DNA from: Lewinellaceae bacterium
GTDB lineage: Bacteria; Bacteroidota; Bacteroidia; Chitinophagales; Saprospiraceae
NCBI GenBank assembly: GCA_020636045.1
Contig: JACJYP010000001.1
Span: 62,001 to 126,000 of the forward strand
Length of the DNA stretch: 64,000 nt
Direction: 5' to 3'
Below the pieces are notes generated by a model. It was not told where the DNA came from. It did not search any database and was given only the letters and a program-made list of their open reading frames with translations. Every line of letters starts with the position of its first letter. Position 1 is the first letter of the stretch. Shown here one piece after another: positions 1 through 9,598 of the stretch. Both the position numbers and the translations under genes were made by a program.

Positions 1-6
1 ACTTTT

Positions 7-21
7 CCAACCTCTGGTTGG
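7..21. repeat. Dispersed palindrome CCAACC-N3-GGTTGG
   Basis: CCAACCTCTGGTTGG lies in the 33 bases after the secA stop codon, at the window edge. The same sequence in reverse complement occurs at 43939-43953 after carA. Confidence 0.7.
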
Positions 22-33
22 GGCCACTTGGAA

Positions 34-3000
34 TTACCTGCCGTGGCAGTGCTTGTATTTTTTGCCGCTGCCGCAGGGGCATGGATCGTTGCGGCCTACT
101 ACTTTTTCCTTGACGATGGGCTGCACCCGCTGCGCAGGGCCGTTTTGGCTGGCCGACTGGCCGGCACGCTGGGCAGCCTGCTGCGATTCCGTCATCTGCT
201 GCTGATTGTTGGTGCGCATGCGGTTGGCCTGTGCCCGGCGCTGCGACTCTGCCTGCGACTGGGCTGCCTGTGCACGGCGCATCTCATCTTCACTGGGCAA
301 TGCCAGCGAGCCTTTCAGCAAAAAGGATGTCACGTTTGCATTGATGTGTCCGATCAATCCCTCGAAGAGATTGTAGGCCTCCATTTTATAGATCACGAGC
401 GGGTCTTTCTGCTCGAAAGAAGCGCCCTGCACGGACTCTTTCAGGTCGTCCACGTTGCGGAGGTGTTCTTTCCAGGCGTCGTCGATGAGCGCCAGCGTGG
501 CTACTTTTTCGATGTCGCGCATGATGGATTTGCCGGTAGAATTGATGGCATCTTCCATGTCGGCGCTGATATTGAGTCCGAGCGCGCCGTCGGTGAACGG
601 CACCACAATGCGCTTGTAGCGATGGCCTTCGCGGGCGTACACATCCTGAATGATCGGCAGGAGGCGTTCGCCAACCTGCTTGCCCTTCATGTCGTACAAT
701 TCAAGTATCCGCTGCATGAACGTATCGGTCACCGTCGCTATTTGTGCGCTTTTGAACCATGCCGGGTCCATTTCCGGGTCGATGCCGATCAGGCGGATGC
801 TGTCGAGGCGGAACGTTTCGTAGTCGCCGCCCTCGCGGTGCACGTGCACCAGTTCATTTGTGATGGCGGAAAAAGCGTTGTTGATGTCCACAGCGAGGCG
901 GTCGCCGAACAGGGCGTTGCGGCGCTTTTTGTAGATGGCCTCGCGCTGGATATTCATCACGTCATCGTATTCGAGCAGGCGCTTGCGGATGCCGAAGTTG
1001 TTCTCTTCCACTTTCTTTTGCGCGCGCTCAATGCTGTTGGTGACCATGCTGTGCTGGATCACGTCGCCTTCCTTGTGACCCATTTTATCCATCAGCGACG
1101 CGATGCGGTCGCTTTGGAACAGGCGCATCAACTGGTCTTCCAGAGAAACGTAGAACTGCGACGAACCGGGGTCGCCCTGACGACCGGCACGACCGCGCAA
1201 CTGACGGTCCACCCGCCGGCTTTCGTGGCGTTCGGTGCCGATGATCGCCAGACCGCCGGCGTCTTTTACGCCCGGGCCCAGTTTGATGTCGGTACCGCGA
1301 CCGGCCATGTTGGTGGCGATAGTCACTTTGCCGGCTTTACCCGCTTCGGCCACGATCTCGGCTTCGCGCTGGTGCTGCTTGGCGTTCAGCACGTTGTGTT
1401 CGATGCCCCGCATTTTCAGCATGCGTGACAACAGCTCGGATATTTCCACCGAGGTGGTACCGACCAGGATCGGCCGGCCGGCATCGCGCAATTTGATGAT
1501 ATCGTCGATCACGGCGTTGTATTTCTCCCGCGCCGTTTTGTACACCAGATCCTCTTCGTCATTCCGGGAAATGGGCCGGTTGGTAGGGATCACCACCACG
1601 TCGAGTTTGTAGATGTCCCACAATTCCTTGGCCTCGGTTTCGGCCGTACCGGTCATACCGGCGAGTTTGTGGTACATGCGGAAGTAATTCTGCAAGGTGA
1701 CAGTGGCGTAGGTCTGGGTGATCTCGCCCACTTTCACATTTTCCTTTGCTTCAATGGCCTGGTGCAGCCCGTCGGAGTAGCGGCGGCCTTCCATGACACG
1801 ACCCGTCTGCTCGTCCACGATCTTGACCTCGCCTTCGAGCACGATGTATTCATTGTCTTTTTCAAAAAGCGAATACGCTTTCAGCAGTTGCTGAATGGCG
1901 TGCACACGGCGGCTTTTCACCCCGTAATCCTGTGAAAGATGCTCCTTGGCTTCTACTTTTTCCTCGGCATTAAGATTTTCGTCCCGGTCGATCTTCACCA
2001 GCTCCGAGCCGATGTCGGGCATGATAAAGAAGGAGGGGTCGTTGTTAAAATGGGAGAGATATTCAACGCCCTTGTCGGTCAGTTCGACCGAGCGGTTCTT
2101 TTCGTCGATGGTGAACAGCAGTTCGCGGTCCACTTCAGGCATCCGCTTGCTATTCTCCTGCAGGTATACGTTTTCCGTTTTCTGGAGCAGTACTTTCACG
2201 CCCTCTTCGCTGAGGAACTTGACCAGTGCGCGGTTTTTGGGCAGGGAGCGGTGTGCGCGCAGCAACGCAAAGCCGGCGCCGCCCTCATCAGAGCCCATTT
2301 TTCCTTCGGAAAACAGTTTTTTCGCCTCTGACAGGAATCCGCTGGCCAGTTTGCCCTGCTCTTCCATCAGTTTTTTGACCGTGGGATTCAGTTCGACAAA
2401 TTCCTGGTCCTCGGCGCCGCGGGTGACGGGGCCGGAAATAATGAGCGGCGTCCGCGCGTCGTCGATCAACACCGAGTCAACTTCGTCGACGATGGCGTAG
2501 TGGTGCTTTCGCTGCACCAGCTCGTCCACATTGATGACCATGTTGTCGCGCAGGTAGTCGAAGCCGAATTCTGAGTTGGTGCCGAAGGTGATGTCACAAC
2601 GGTACGCGTCGATGCGCTCTTTTGAGTGCGGGCGGTATTTGTCGATACAATCGACCGTGAGCATGAGGAATTCGTAGATCGGCCCCACCCATTCCGAGTC
2701 GCGCCGGGCGAGGTAGTCGTTCACTGTCACGATGTGCACACCTTCACCGGCCACGCCGTTGAGATAAGCCGGCAGGGTAGCCACGAGGGTTTTACCTTCA
2801 CCCGTCGCCATCTCGGCGATCTTGCCGTCGTGCAGCACCATGCCGCCGATCAGCTGCACATCGTAGTGCACCATATTCCAGGTAATGTCGCCACCGGCCG
2901 CCATCCAGCTGTTTTTCCAGATGGCTTTGTCGCCTTCAATATTAACGTACGTTTTATCCTGCTTTGCAGCCAGGGCGCGGTCGTGGTCGGTTGCCGTGAC

Positions 3001-3381
3001 CTCCAGCGTTTCGTTGGCGGTGAAGCGGCGGCTGGTTTCCTTTACCACGGCAAAGGCCTCTGGCAGGATGGATTGCAGCACGTCTTCCAGGGCCTTGTTG
3101 CGGTCCTTTATGAGTTCGTCCACCTCCTTGAAAAGGCGCTCCTTTTCGTTGAAGTCTTCTGCGTCCAGTGCCTGTTGGTTGACAGAAGCAATCTCGGCGT
3201 CGATGTCCTGGAGGTATTCCTTGATGCGGGCGCGAAAATCGAGGGATTTGGCGCGCAGGTCATCATTAGACAGGCGCTGATACTCCTCGAAGTAATTATT
3301 GATTTCGGTCACCAGCGCGACGTATTGTTTCAGGTCGCGATCCTGTTTGGTACCGATGATCTTTTTTATAAATCCGAACAT
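34..3381 (-). CDS. secA: Preprotein translocase ATPase SecA
   Basis: SecA is the cytoplasmic motor that drives unfolded preproteins through SecYEG using ATP. The 1115-residue protein shows Walker A TGEGKT at residues 193-198, the DEVD Walker B box followed by SVLIDDARTP near residue 300, a helicase-like second nucleotide fold with GRAGRQGDPGSS, and a C-terminal zinc-binding SEC-C motif (CPCGSGKKYKHCHG). It is longer than the E. coli protein (about 900 residues), as is usual in Bacteroidota, where a charged insert lies between the two nucleotide folds. The C-terminal linker is rich in Gln and Ala. It is transcribed alone; a TATCTTTG promoter box lies about 80 bases upstream. The start at MFGFIKKIIG is typical of the family. 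Identity is certain. Confidence 0.98.
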   Translation of the reverse strand: MFGFIKKIIGTKQDRDLKQYVALVTEINNYFEEYQRLSNDDLRAKSLDFRARIKEYLQDIDAEIASVNQQALDAEDFNEKERLFKEVDELIKDRNKALEDVLQSILPEAFAVVKETSRRFTANETLEVTATDHDRALAAKQDKTYVNIEGDKAIWKNSWMAAGGDITWNMVHYDVQLIGGMVLHDGKIAEMATGEGKTLVATLPAYLNGVAGEGVHIVTVNDYLARRDSEWVGPIYEFLMLTVDCIDKYRPHSKERIDAYRCDITFGTNSEFGFDYLRDNMVINVDELVQRKHHYAIVDEVDSVLIDDARTPLIISGPVTRGAEDQEFVELNPTVKKLMEEQGKLASGFLSEAKKLFSEGKMGSDEGGAGFALLRAHRSLPKNRALVKFLSEEGVKVLLQKTENVYLQENSKRMPEVDRELLFTIDEKNRSVELTDKGVEYLSHFNNDPSFFIMPDIGSELVKIDRDENLNAEEKVEAKEHLSQDYGVKSRRVHAIQQLLKAYSLFEKDNEYIVLEGEVKIVDEQTGRVMEGRRYSDGLHQAIEAKENVKVGEITQTYATVTLQNYFRMYHKLAGMTGTAETEAKELWDIYKLDVVVIPTNRPISRNDEEDLVYKTAREKYNAVIDDIIKLRDAGRPILVGTTSVEISELLSRMLKMRGIEHNVLNAKQHQREAEIVAEAGKAGKVTIATNMAGRGTDIKLGPGVKDAGGLAIIGTERHESRRVDRQLRGRAGRQGDPGSSQFYVSLEDQLMRLFQSDRIASLMDKMGHKEGDVIQHSMVTNSIERAQKKVEENNFGIRKRLLEYDDVMNIQREAIYKKRRNALFGDRLAVDINNAFSAITNELVHVHREGGDYETFRLDSIRLIGIDPEMDPAWFKSAQIATVTDTFMQRILELYDMKGKQVGERLLPIIQDVYAREGHRYKRIVVPFTDGALGLNISADMEDAINSTGKSIMRDIEKVATLALIDDAWKEHLRNVDDLKESVQGASFEQKDPLVIYKMEAYNLFEGLIGHINANVTSFLLKGSLALPSEDEMRRAQAAQSQAESQRRAQANRMRTNNQQQMTESQQAAQRAGQSASQNGPAQRVQPIVKEKVVGRNDPCPCGSGKKYKHCHGR

Positions 3382-3444
3382 TTTTATAAAGGTTTTAAGG
3401 TCGATGACTCCGGGTTTTCACAACAATCCGTGCACCCGAAGTTC

Positions 3445-3455
3445 CCAACCTTTGG
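3445..3455. repeat. Half-element CCAACCTTTGG in the secA leader
   Basis: Recurs in the opposite orientation at 40375-40385 upstream of the SDR gene and resembles the palindromes at 7-21 and 43939-43953. Confidence 0.45.
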
Positions 3456-3460
3456 AAAGG

Positions 3461-3468
3461 CAAAGATA
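3461..3468 (-). promoter_or_regulatory. Putative secA promoter, -7 box TATCTTTG
   Basis: On the minus strand TATCTTTG matches the Bacteroidota -7 consensus TAnnTTTG. I see no clear -33 TTG at the expected 20-base distance. The leader to the secA start is about 80 bases and contains the short palindrome-like CCAAAGGTTGG at 3445-3455. Confidence 0.5.
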
Positions 3469-3616
3469 TGGTTTCGTATTCGCGGGGATGGCGGTGATCC
3501 GCACATTTCATTCCATGCGGGATATACAGCCGTCTTTTGACAAAATGGCAGGAAAAGGGTCGATAAGCGGGCAAAGAGGCAGCCCGGTGCGATTTTCCTG
3601 ATGCCGATGCATCAGG

Positions 3617-4057
3617 TCACGGGCCGCTGGTCAGGCAGTATTTTATCCAGGTTGCATTGCCTTCCGAACAAATGTCCGGAGCGAAACACGCCCGTTTCAA
3701 CAGCGGTTGTCGATCAACCAGGGGTTGCCGACGCAGGTTTTGGAGCAGAATGTTGCTCCCGGTATCGAAAGAGGGGAAGTATTGAAGGACCTGCTCCAGC
3801 GAAAACAGGGAGGCCCTGGCAACGGAACAGGTTTTCAGCAGCAGCCGGATCTCGACGGATAAGTCGGATGCCGGTGCGGATAGTACCCGGAAAGCCGCTT
3901 CATCATGCCGGGCGATATGGGCCCGGTTTGTCGCAACCTCACCGGCATTCGGGCGGTATTCGCGCCCGGCCGCGTCATACTCCTGCACATTGTACGCGGA
4001 GACGCAGTACAGCGTACAGGCATGGAGTAGTGTCGCAACAATTTTTTTATTATTCAT
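3617..4057 (-). CDS. Hypothetical small protein with possible signal sequence
   Basis: I do not recognise this 146-residue product. The N-terminus (MNNKKIVATLL, then a hydrophobic stretch to about residue 21) looks like a short Sec signal peptide. The rest is a mixed-charge sequence with four scattered Cys and no repeats. Support for it being real comes from the start context and from a consensus promoter upstream (TTTG at 4163-4166, 20-base spacer, GACCTTTG at 4135-4142). It is separated from the upstream RND permease gene by a terminator, so it is its own transcription unit between that operon and secA. No homology can be claimed, and the ORF could be fortuitous. Confidence 0.4.
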   Translation of the reverse strand: MNNKKIVATLLHACTLYCVSAYNVQEYDAAGREYRPNAGEVATNRAHIARHDEAAFRVLSAPASDLSVEIRLLLKTCSVARASLFSLEQVLQYFPSFDTGSNILLQNLRRQPLVDRQPLLKRACFAPDICSEGNATWIKYCLTSGP

Positions 4058-4134
4058 GGCTTATCGGCCGCAGGACAGTGGTTTAACATCTCCCGGTAGC
4101 GAAAGTTTCCGGAACGGATCTGCCAAACCGGGTG

Positions 4135-4166
4135 CAAAGGTCGCGCCCGCAGTCCGCATACTCAAA
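4135..4166 (-). promoter_or_regulatory. Putative promoter TTTG-N20-GACCTTTG for the 3617-4057 gene
   Basis: On the minus strand a TTTG (4163-4166) is followed after exactly 20 bases by GACCTTTG (4135-4142), a one-base variant of TAnnTTTG. The spacing equals that of the best promoters elsewhere in the window. Confidence 0.5.
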
Positions 4167-4273
4167 TTTTTGCCGGAAAATCGGACCAACGCATTTGCGC
4201 GGCGGAGCATTAACTGATTTTTTGGCGGTTTATTTTACTGCAAATACCACAACGGCCATCGCTAAAGAGATCA

Positions 4274-4325
4274 AAAACTAAAAAACAGGGCGGCGCTCCT
4301 CGCATATCCGCGAAAAACGCCGCCC
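4274..4325 (-). terminator. Rho-independent terminator after the RND efflux operon
   Basis: On the minus strand GGGCGGCG and CGCCGCCC (outer limits 4288-4325) pair around a 22-base loop and are followed by a T-rich tract (4274-4287). It sits about 30 bases after the permease stop codon. Confidence 0.75.
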
Positions 4326-4358
4326 CATTTCAAATGTCCGGTTTCTCAGTTTCCGGCA

Positions 4359-7300
4359 TCAAACCTTCTTTCTCCACCACTCCATCACCTGCCAGCCCTT
4401 GAGGTACATCACAGGCAGGATGATCAGCGTGATAAAGGTAGCGAAGCCGAGGCCGAATACGATCGTCCAGGACAGCGGTCCCCAGAACGCAACGGAGTCG
4501 CCGCCGAAGAAGATCTTCGGATCGCCATGGGCGAACAGGCTCTCGAAGTCGATGTTGAAGCCGACTGCCAGCGGGATCAGGCCGAGGATGGCGGCGGTGG
4601 CGGTCAGCAGCACCGGCGTCATACGGATACGGCCCGCCTCCACGACGGCATCGTGCACATTCATGCCCTGCCCTCGTAACACATCGGTGAATTCGACGAG
4701 CAGGATGCCATTTCGCACCACAATGCCCGCCAGCGCGACGATGCCCACACCCATCATGATCACGGAAAAGTCCATATCGAAAATAGCCATGCCGAGCAAT
4801 ACACCGATGATGGAGAACACGACCTCCGTCAGGATGATCAGTGTTTTGCCAAAGGAGTTGAACTGCGTGACGAGGATCAGCAGGATGATAAAGATCGAGA
4901 TGATCAGCGAGTTGCCGAGGAAGCTCATGGCGTCCATCATTTCGGCGTCCTCACCGGCGAAACCGACAGTCACGCCCTCGTAAGCGGGCAGTGAGGCCAG
5001 CGCCGATTTCACGGCGTTCACTACCTGCGTCTGTTTCGACTGGTATTCGGCGGTGATGTTCGATGCGAGCGTGACCATACGTTCCTGGTCCTTGCGGCGG
5101 ATACCGCCGAAGGTGTTGGTGTACTTCACATCGGCCAGTGCAGCCATGGGTACCGAGCGCAGCACACCGCCCATGTTCATATCACGGAAGGTGACGTTCA
5201 GGTTTTCGACGGCGTTGATGTTCTCGCGCTGGTCTTTTTGCAGGCGCACGTTGATCGGGATCTCGTCTTCGCCGTCGCGGAATTTGCTGGCTTCCTTGCC
5301 AAGGATGGCGGTGCGGAATTCCGTACCGATCTGCGCGGTGCTAATGCCTTCGCGGTTGGCGCGTTCGCGGTCGATCTGTACGCTGATCTCGGGTTTCGAG
5401 ACGATCAGGTCGCTGCGCAGTTCTTCCACGCCGGGGATCGACAACGAGTCGAGGTAACGCTTGACCTCCATCGAAACCCGCGACAATTCTTCAAAATCGT
5501 CGCCGCGGATCTCCACGGAAATGGGCTTGGGGGTCGGCGGACCGCCCTGTTCCTGGTCGACAGTGATCTCTGCGGCGGGAATGATGCCCTTGGTCGCTTC
5601 GCGGATCTTGTCCATGTATTCCGTAGTGCTCACGCCGTTGCGCTTGCCGTACTCTACGAATGCCACGCCTACTTTGCCCTTGTTGGAGGTAGCGGAGCGG
5701 TCGAACTGGTCTTCCGAGGCGTTGAGCGCCACGTTGGCGATGATCGACTCGACGATGGGGTTGTTCTCGCCGAGCGTTTCCACCACTTTTTTCTCCACGA
5801 TGCGCGTTAGCGAATCGGTCACGTTCACATCGGTGCCGACCGGCATATTCAGGTACACGTATATAAAGTTCGGATCAGCCTTGGGGAACAAAACGATGTT
5901 TGCCTCACGGCTTGCGGTGATGCCGCAGGAACCCACCAGCAGGACAAACATACCTACCAGCATCGTCCAGGGGCGGCGCAGGGCAAATTCAAGAAAACGC
6001 GCATACAGGCCCTGGATCGCAGGCCACGCTTTGGTCTGGAAGCGCATGACCCAGCCTTCGAGCACGTAGCGATACAGCACGACGAACAGCGCCAGCGTCA
6101 CCAGCAGGTTGCCCATGAAGAAATTGCCGTTGGCGTAAAAGAACAGCGTAGCCAGGCCGTACAGGGTGTAGCCTGCAATGGTGCGGCGGCGCGCTTTTTT
6201 CGATTCTACCTTCACGCTGTGGTCGCCGTCGCGGCGCATAAACCACACCGCAAACACGGGGTTGATGATATAGGCCACCAGCAGGGAAGCCGTCAGCGTA
6301 ATGATGATGGTGACGGGCAGGAAGTGCATAAATTTCCCGAAAATACCGCCCCAAAACACCAGCGGGAAAAAGGGCGCCAGCGTAGTGGCGGTACCCGACA
6401 ATACGGGCAGGAACACTTCTCCCGCAGCCTTTTTGGCCGCCGTTACGATATCCAGGTGTTCGTCGTGGTAGATCCGGTGTGTGTTTTCTATGACGACGAT
6501 CGCATCGTCCACCACGATCCCCAATCCGAGCAGGAAGGCAAACAGAACGATCATGTTCAGCGTGAAGCCGAAACTCGGCAACACCAGGAAGGCGATGCAC
6601 ATGGACAGGGGCACCGACATGGCCACGAAGATGGCGTTGGTGCCGCCCATGAAGAACATCAGGATGAGGGTAACGAGGATAAAGCCGATGATGATGGTAT
6701 TGATCAGGTCGTGCAGCGTCACCCGCGTCGAGCGGCTTTGATCGCCCGTGATCACCACTTCCAGGTTGGACGGGAAATCCGAAGATTTCATTTCCTCCAC
6801 GACCTCCTTGATCTTGTCGGACGCGTTGATCAGGTTTTCGCCGGAACGCTTGATGACGTTCAGCGCGATCACATTTTTGCCGTTCAGGCGGCTGAAACTC
6901 TCCTGCTCTTCGTAGCCCATTTTTACCTCGGCCACATCTTTGAGGTACAGCATGGCGCCCGATTGCGAACCCACGATGATGTTGCGGATCTGTTCGACGT
7001 CCTTAAAATCGCCGCGAATAGATACCGAACGCGTCATGCCGCCGATGTCGACGTTGCCCGCCGAAATAGTCAGGTTTTCGCCGGCGATGGCATTCTCAAT
7101 GTCGCGGAAGGTGAGTTTGGCGGCGGTCATCTTGTATTTGTCCACATTTACCTGCACCTCTTTGTCGAGCGCACCGACCATATCCACACGCGTGATCTCG
7201 CGCATTTCCTCGATGCGGTCTTTCAGTTTTTCTGCGTAGTCCTTGAGTTTGTCGAGGCTGAAATCGCCGGAAATATTGACGTTCATGATCGGTATTTCGG

Positions 7301-7712
7301 AGAAATCGAACTCCGACACCGTGGGATCTTCGAGCAGGTCGTTGGGAAGGTCGCGCTTGGCTTTGTCCACCGCGTCCTTCACTTTTTGCTTGCAGATGAT
7401 AACATCCAGGCTGGTATTGAACTCGACAATGACATTGGAGAAGTCCTGAATGGAATAGGATGTCACCTTTTTTACCCCGTTGATGCCCTTGAGTTGCTTT
7501 TCGATGGGTTTGGTGACGAGTTGCTCCATGTCCGACGGCGATGCCCCCGGGTACACGGTAGAAACGAAGATGGTAGGCACCACAACGTCGGGGAACTGCT
7601 CTTTGGGGAGCGAGTTGTAGGAAAGAATGCCGGCGAGCGTAATGATGACCGTGATAATAAAGATGCTCGTCCGGTTATCGATCGACCAACTGGTGGGTTT
7701 GAACTCTTTCAT
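4359..7712 (-). CDS. RND-family efflux pump inner-membrane permease (AcrB/HAE1 type)
   Basis: This is the inner-membrane proton-driven permease of a tripartite drug or metabolite exporter. The 1117 residues start with a cytoplasmic tail, a first membrane helix (about 18-35) and the QFPDVVVPTI segment typical of the AcrB family. Two periplasmic loops each follow a first helix, and two six-helix bundles follow the loops. The proton-relay motif in helix 4 is visible as GIVVDDAIVVIENTHR. A long polar insert (about 500-560) between the two halves contains an extra hydrophobic pair, as in many Bacteroidota homologues. It is the last gene of the tetR-tolC-mfp-paiB-rnd unit, 40 bases after the paiB-like gene, and a terminator follows. 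The substrate cannot be read from sequence; sequence features favour the HAE1 (hydrophobe) type over metal pumps. Confidence 0.95.
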   Translation of the reverse strand: MKEFKPTSWSIDNRTSIFIITVIITLAGILSYNSLPKEQFPDVVVPTIFVSTVYPGASPSDMEQLVTKPIEKQLKGINGVKKVTSYSIQDFSNVIVEFNTSLDVIICKQKVKDAVDKAKRDLPNDLLEDPTVSEFDFSEIPIMNVNISGDFSLDKLKDYAEKLKDRIEEMREITRVDMVGALDKEVQVNVDKYKMTAAKLTFRDIENAIAGENLTISAGNVDIGGMTRSVSIRGDFKDVEQIRNIIVGSQSGAMLYLKDVAEVKMGYEEQESFSRLNGKNVIALNVIKRSGENLINASDKIKEVVEEMKSSDFPSNLEVVITGDQSRSTRVTLHDLINTIIIGFILVTLILMFFMGGTNAIFVAMSVPLSMCIAFLVLPSFGFTLNMIVLFAFLLGLGIVVDDAIVVIENTHRIYHDEHLDIVTAAKKAAGEVFLPVLSGTATTLAPFFPLVFWGGIFGKFMHFLPVTIIITLTASLLVAYIINPVFAVWFMRRDGDHSVKVESKKARRRTIAGYTLYGLATLFFYANGNFFMGNLLVTLALFVVLYRYVLEGWVMRFQTKAWPAIQGLYARFLEFALRRPWTMLVGMFVLLVGSCGITASREANIVLFPKADPNFIYVYLNMPVGTDVNVTDSLTRIVEKKVVETLGENNPIVESIIANVALNASEDQFDRSATSNKGKVGVAFVEYGKRNGVSTTEYMDKIREATKGIIPAAEITVDQEQGGPPTPKPISVEIRGDDFEELSRVSMEVKRYLDSLSIPGVEELRSDLIVSKPEISVQIDRERANREGISTAQIGTEFRTAILGKEASKFRDGEDEIPINVRLQKDQRENINAVENLNVTFRDMNMGGVLRSVPMAALADVKYTNTFGGIRRKDQERMVTLASNITAEYQSKQTQVVNAVKSALASLPAYEGVTVGFAGEDAEMMDAMSFLGNSLIISIFIILLILVTQFNSFGKTLIILTEVVFSIIGVLLGMAIFDMDFSVIMMGVGIVALAGIVVRNGILLVEFTDVLRGQGMNVHDAVVEAGRIRMTPVLLTATAAILGLIPLAVGFNIDFESLFAHGDPKIFFGGDSVAFWGPLSWTIVFGLGFATFITLIILPVMYLKGWQVMEWWRKKV

Positions 7713-7752
7713 GGAAGTTTTTTTTGAAATATCTTGCTATGGGTGAAGCGCG

Positions 7753-8370
7753 CTACAAATCGTACAGGGTTTTCATGTATTCGGCAATCTGCCTGGCAGC
7801 GCCGTCTTCGCTTTGCTGCAGGTGTCCGGCGACGTTCGCCCTGTCGCGGGGCGATTTGTTCTGGCTGAGTTTATGTTTCCCCTCCAGTTTTTCCACGCTG
7901 AACCGGAACGCGGCGATGCCTTTCACGAGGGCATGTTTGTAATCATCCGAAAGCCGTGCCCACTGATCGAGGTAAGCGGCTTCGAAATGCTGCATTTGCC
8001 GCTCCAGCAGGGCCAGGGCTTCCGCCTCGTCTTCTACCGGGATCGCCCTGACGTAGGCGTGCACGGCGATGTAGTTCCAGGTCGGCACGTTCTGCTCCTT
8101 TTCATACAGCGACGGAGAAACGTAGGCGTGCGGTTCGCTGAAGATCACCAGCGCAGTCTGCGACGCCAGGTCGTTCCACTGCGGATTTTTTCTGGCAAAA
8201 TGCGCCAGGAGGCCGATCCGCCCGTCCGCTTCCGTCTCCACCGCAAAGGGCAGGTGCGTGGCAAAGGGCAGCCCATCGACCTGCGACACAATGGCCGCGA
8301 AGTTGAACCGCTTCATAAAAGCGGCGATGGCTGCGTGTTCGCCAAGCGCAAAGTGAGCGGGAACGTACAT
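7753..8370 (-). CDS. PaiB-family FMN-binding protein / negative transcriptional regulator
   Basis: The 205-residue protein fits the PaiB family. It opens with MYVPAHFAL, has the split-barrel flavin-binding region, the ARKNPQW segment, and FSEPHAYVSPSLY and VPTWNYIAVHAYV motifs characteristic of PaiB, followed by a helical tail with KHKLSQNKSPRDR. Characterised relatives are flavin-binding proteins that affect sporulation or protease genes in Bacillus and, in others, probable oxidoreductases. Here the gene sits inside the efflux operon, 11 bases after the fusion-protein gene and 40 bases before the permease gene, so it is almost certainly co-transcribed. Whether it regulates the pump, modifies its substrate, or is a passenger is not known. 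Confidence 0.9.
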   Translation of the reverse strand: MYVPAHFALGEHAAIAAFMKRFNFAAIVSQVDGLPFATHLPFAVETEADGRIGLLAHFARKNPQWNDLASQTALVIFSEPHAYVSPSLYEKEQNVPTWNYIAVHAYVRAIPVEDEAEALALLERQMQHFEAAYLDQWARLSDDYKHALVKGIAAFRFSVEKLEGKHKLSQNKSPRDRANVAGHLQQSEDGAARQIAEYMKTLYDL

Positions 8371-8381
8371 CCGGTTTGCGT

Positions 8382-9509
8382 TTAGAAGGCTACCGTTTCG
8401 CCGTTGTTCACATCCTGGAAGCCGGTAGAGATAACGAAATCGCCGTTTTTCAGGCCGGAAGCGATCTCCACCATGCCGTTGTAGTTGAGTCCCTGTTTGA
8501 TCTCCACTTTGCGCGCTACGCCCTTGCGTTCGCCGTTTTTATCGACCACCAAAGCAAACTCGCCGCCTTCCGCCGTCTGGATCAGATTGACCGGAATGAC
8601 GATGGCTTTCGGATTCTGGTAATCGATGATCTTCATCACAGCAACCATATTTGCGCGGTAGTCGCGGCCGGTAGGCAGGCTGCATTCTACGGAGAACGTG
8701 CGGGTATTCGGATTGATCGTGCGGCTCACGTACCTCACCCGCGTTTTGATCTCTTTGTTGAGGTCGGGGAAAAACACGTTCACCAGATCGCCTTTGCGCA
8801 CTTTGGCGGCATAGGCTTCCGTGACTTCGCCAACCACCTTCAAATCGCTGAGGTTGACGATGTTGCAAAGTGGCATGCCCGGCGAGATCGCCTGGCCGGT
8901 TTTGAGTACCACGAGGTCGACCACGCCGCCGATGGGCGCATAGATGCGCGTCTGGTTCCAGCTCTCTTTGAGGGTGGCGATGCTGCGCTCCAGGCTTTCC
9001 TTCTGCGATTTGGCCTGGATGAATTGCACTTCCGTGCCGATCTTCTGGTCCCACAGCCCTTTCTGACGGTTGTACAGGTCTTCAGCGGTCTTGAGCTGGT
9101 TTTCCAGTTCAGCCAGTTGTTTGAGCATGACGCCGTCGTCGATCTGGGCCAGCAGCTGACCTTTCTTTACGACATCGCCGTTTTTCACCAGCACGCGGGT
9201 CAGGGTGCCCGGCATTTTGGCGGTAGCGGGTACGTTTTCTTCCGCGTCCACGCGGCCCTGCAGGTCGATGTAATGCACGAACGAGCCGGCTTTTACTTCG
9301 GTAATGGCTACGGTTTTCACCCGCTGCACACTGCCCTCGGTACTGCCGATCTCTTTTTCGAGTTTGGCGATCTCGGCTTCCAGTTGGGTTTTCTGGTCTT
9401 TTAAAGCCGCCAGTTGGGCAGCTTTGTCCATCGACTGACCGCCGCAGGCGGAAAGCAGCGCCGCCACGAGCGCGAAGGACATTAATTGGAGGAGGCTTTT
9501 ATTTCTCAT
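8382..9509 (-). CDS. Efflux RND periplasmic adaptor (membrane-fusion) lipoprotein
   Basis: This is the periplasmic adaptor that links the RND permease to the outer-membrane channel. With the start at MRNKSLLQLM it is 375 residues, with a lipoprotein signal ending LLSAC (Cys22 would be lipidated and anchored in the inner membrane). An upstream GTG would add 30 residues and bury the signal, so I chose the ATG at 9509. Order: coiled-coil (AALKDQKTQLEAEIAKLEKE), biotinyl-lipoyl half-domain (VKKGQLLAQID), a helical hairpin, second lipoyl half (IYAPIGGVVD), then beta-barrel and membrane-proximal domains. It follows the tolC-like gene by 89 bases and precedes the paiB-like gene by 11 bases. Confidence 0.94.
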   Translation of the reverse strand: MRNKSLLQLMSFALVAALLSACGGQSMDKAAQLAALKDQKTQLEAEIAKLEKEIGSTEGSVQRVKTVAITEVKAGSFVHYIDLQGRVDAEENVPATAKMPGTLTRVLVKNGDVVKKGQLLAQIDDGVMLKQLAELENQLKTAEDLYNRQKGLWDQKIGTEVQFIQAKSQKESLERSIATLKESWNQTRIYAPIGGVVDLVVLKTGQAISPGMPLCNIVNLSDLKVVGEVTEAYAAKVRKGDLVNVFFPDLNKEIKTRVRYVSRTINPNTRTFSVECSLPTGRDYRANMVAVMKIIDYQNPKAIVIPVNLIQTAEGGEFALVVDKNGERKGVARKVEIKQGLNYNGMVEIASGLKNGDFVISTGFQDVNNGETVAF

Positions 9510-9598
9510 TTTGTTGCACTTGCTTGTTATGCTGATGAAAGTGATGTCATTGATGCGGTTCGGCGGGGTTTGAATGGCTTCGCGGGAATGTCGATACA

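Noticed and set aside
28..1428. Long plus-strand reading opposite secA
   Set aside because: It is an antisense shadow of secA with no family signature; secA is certain in the other strand.
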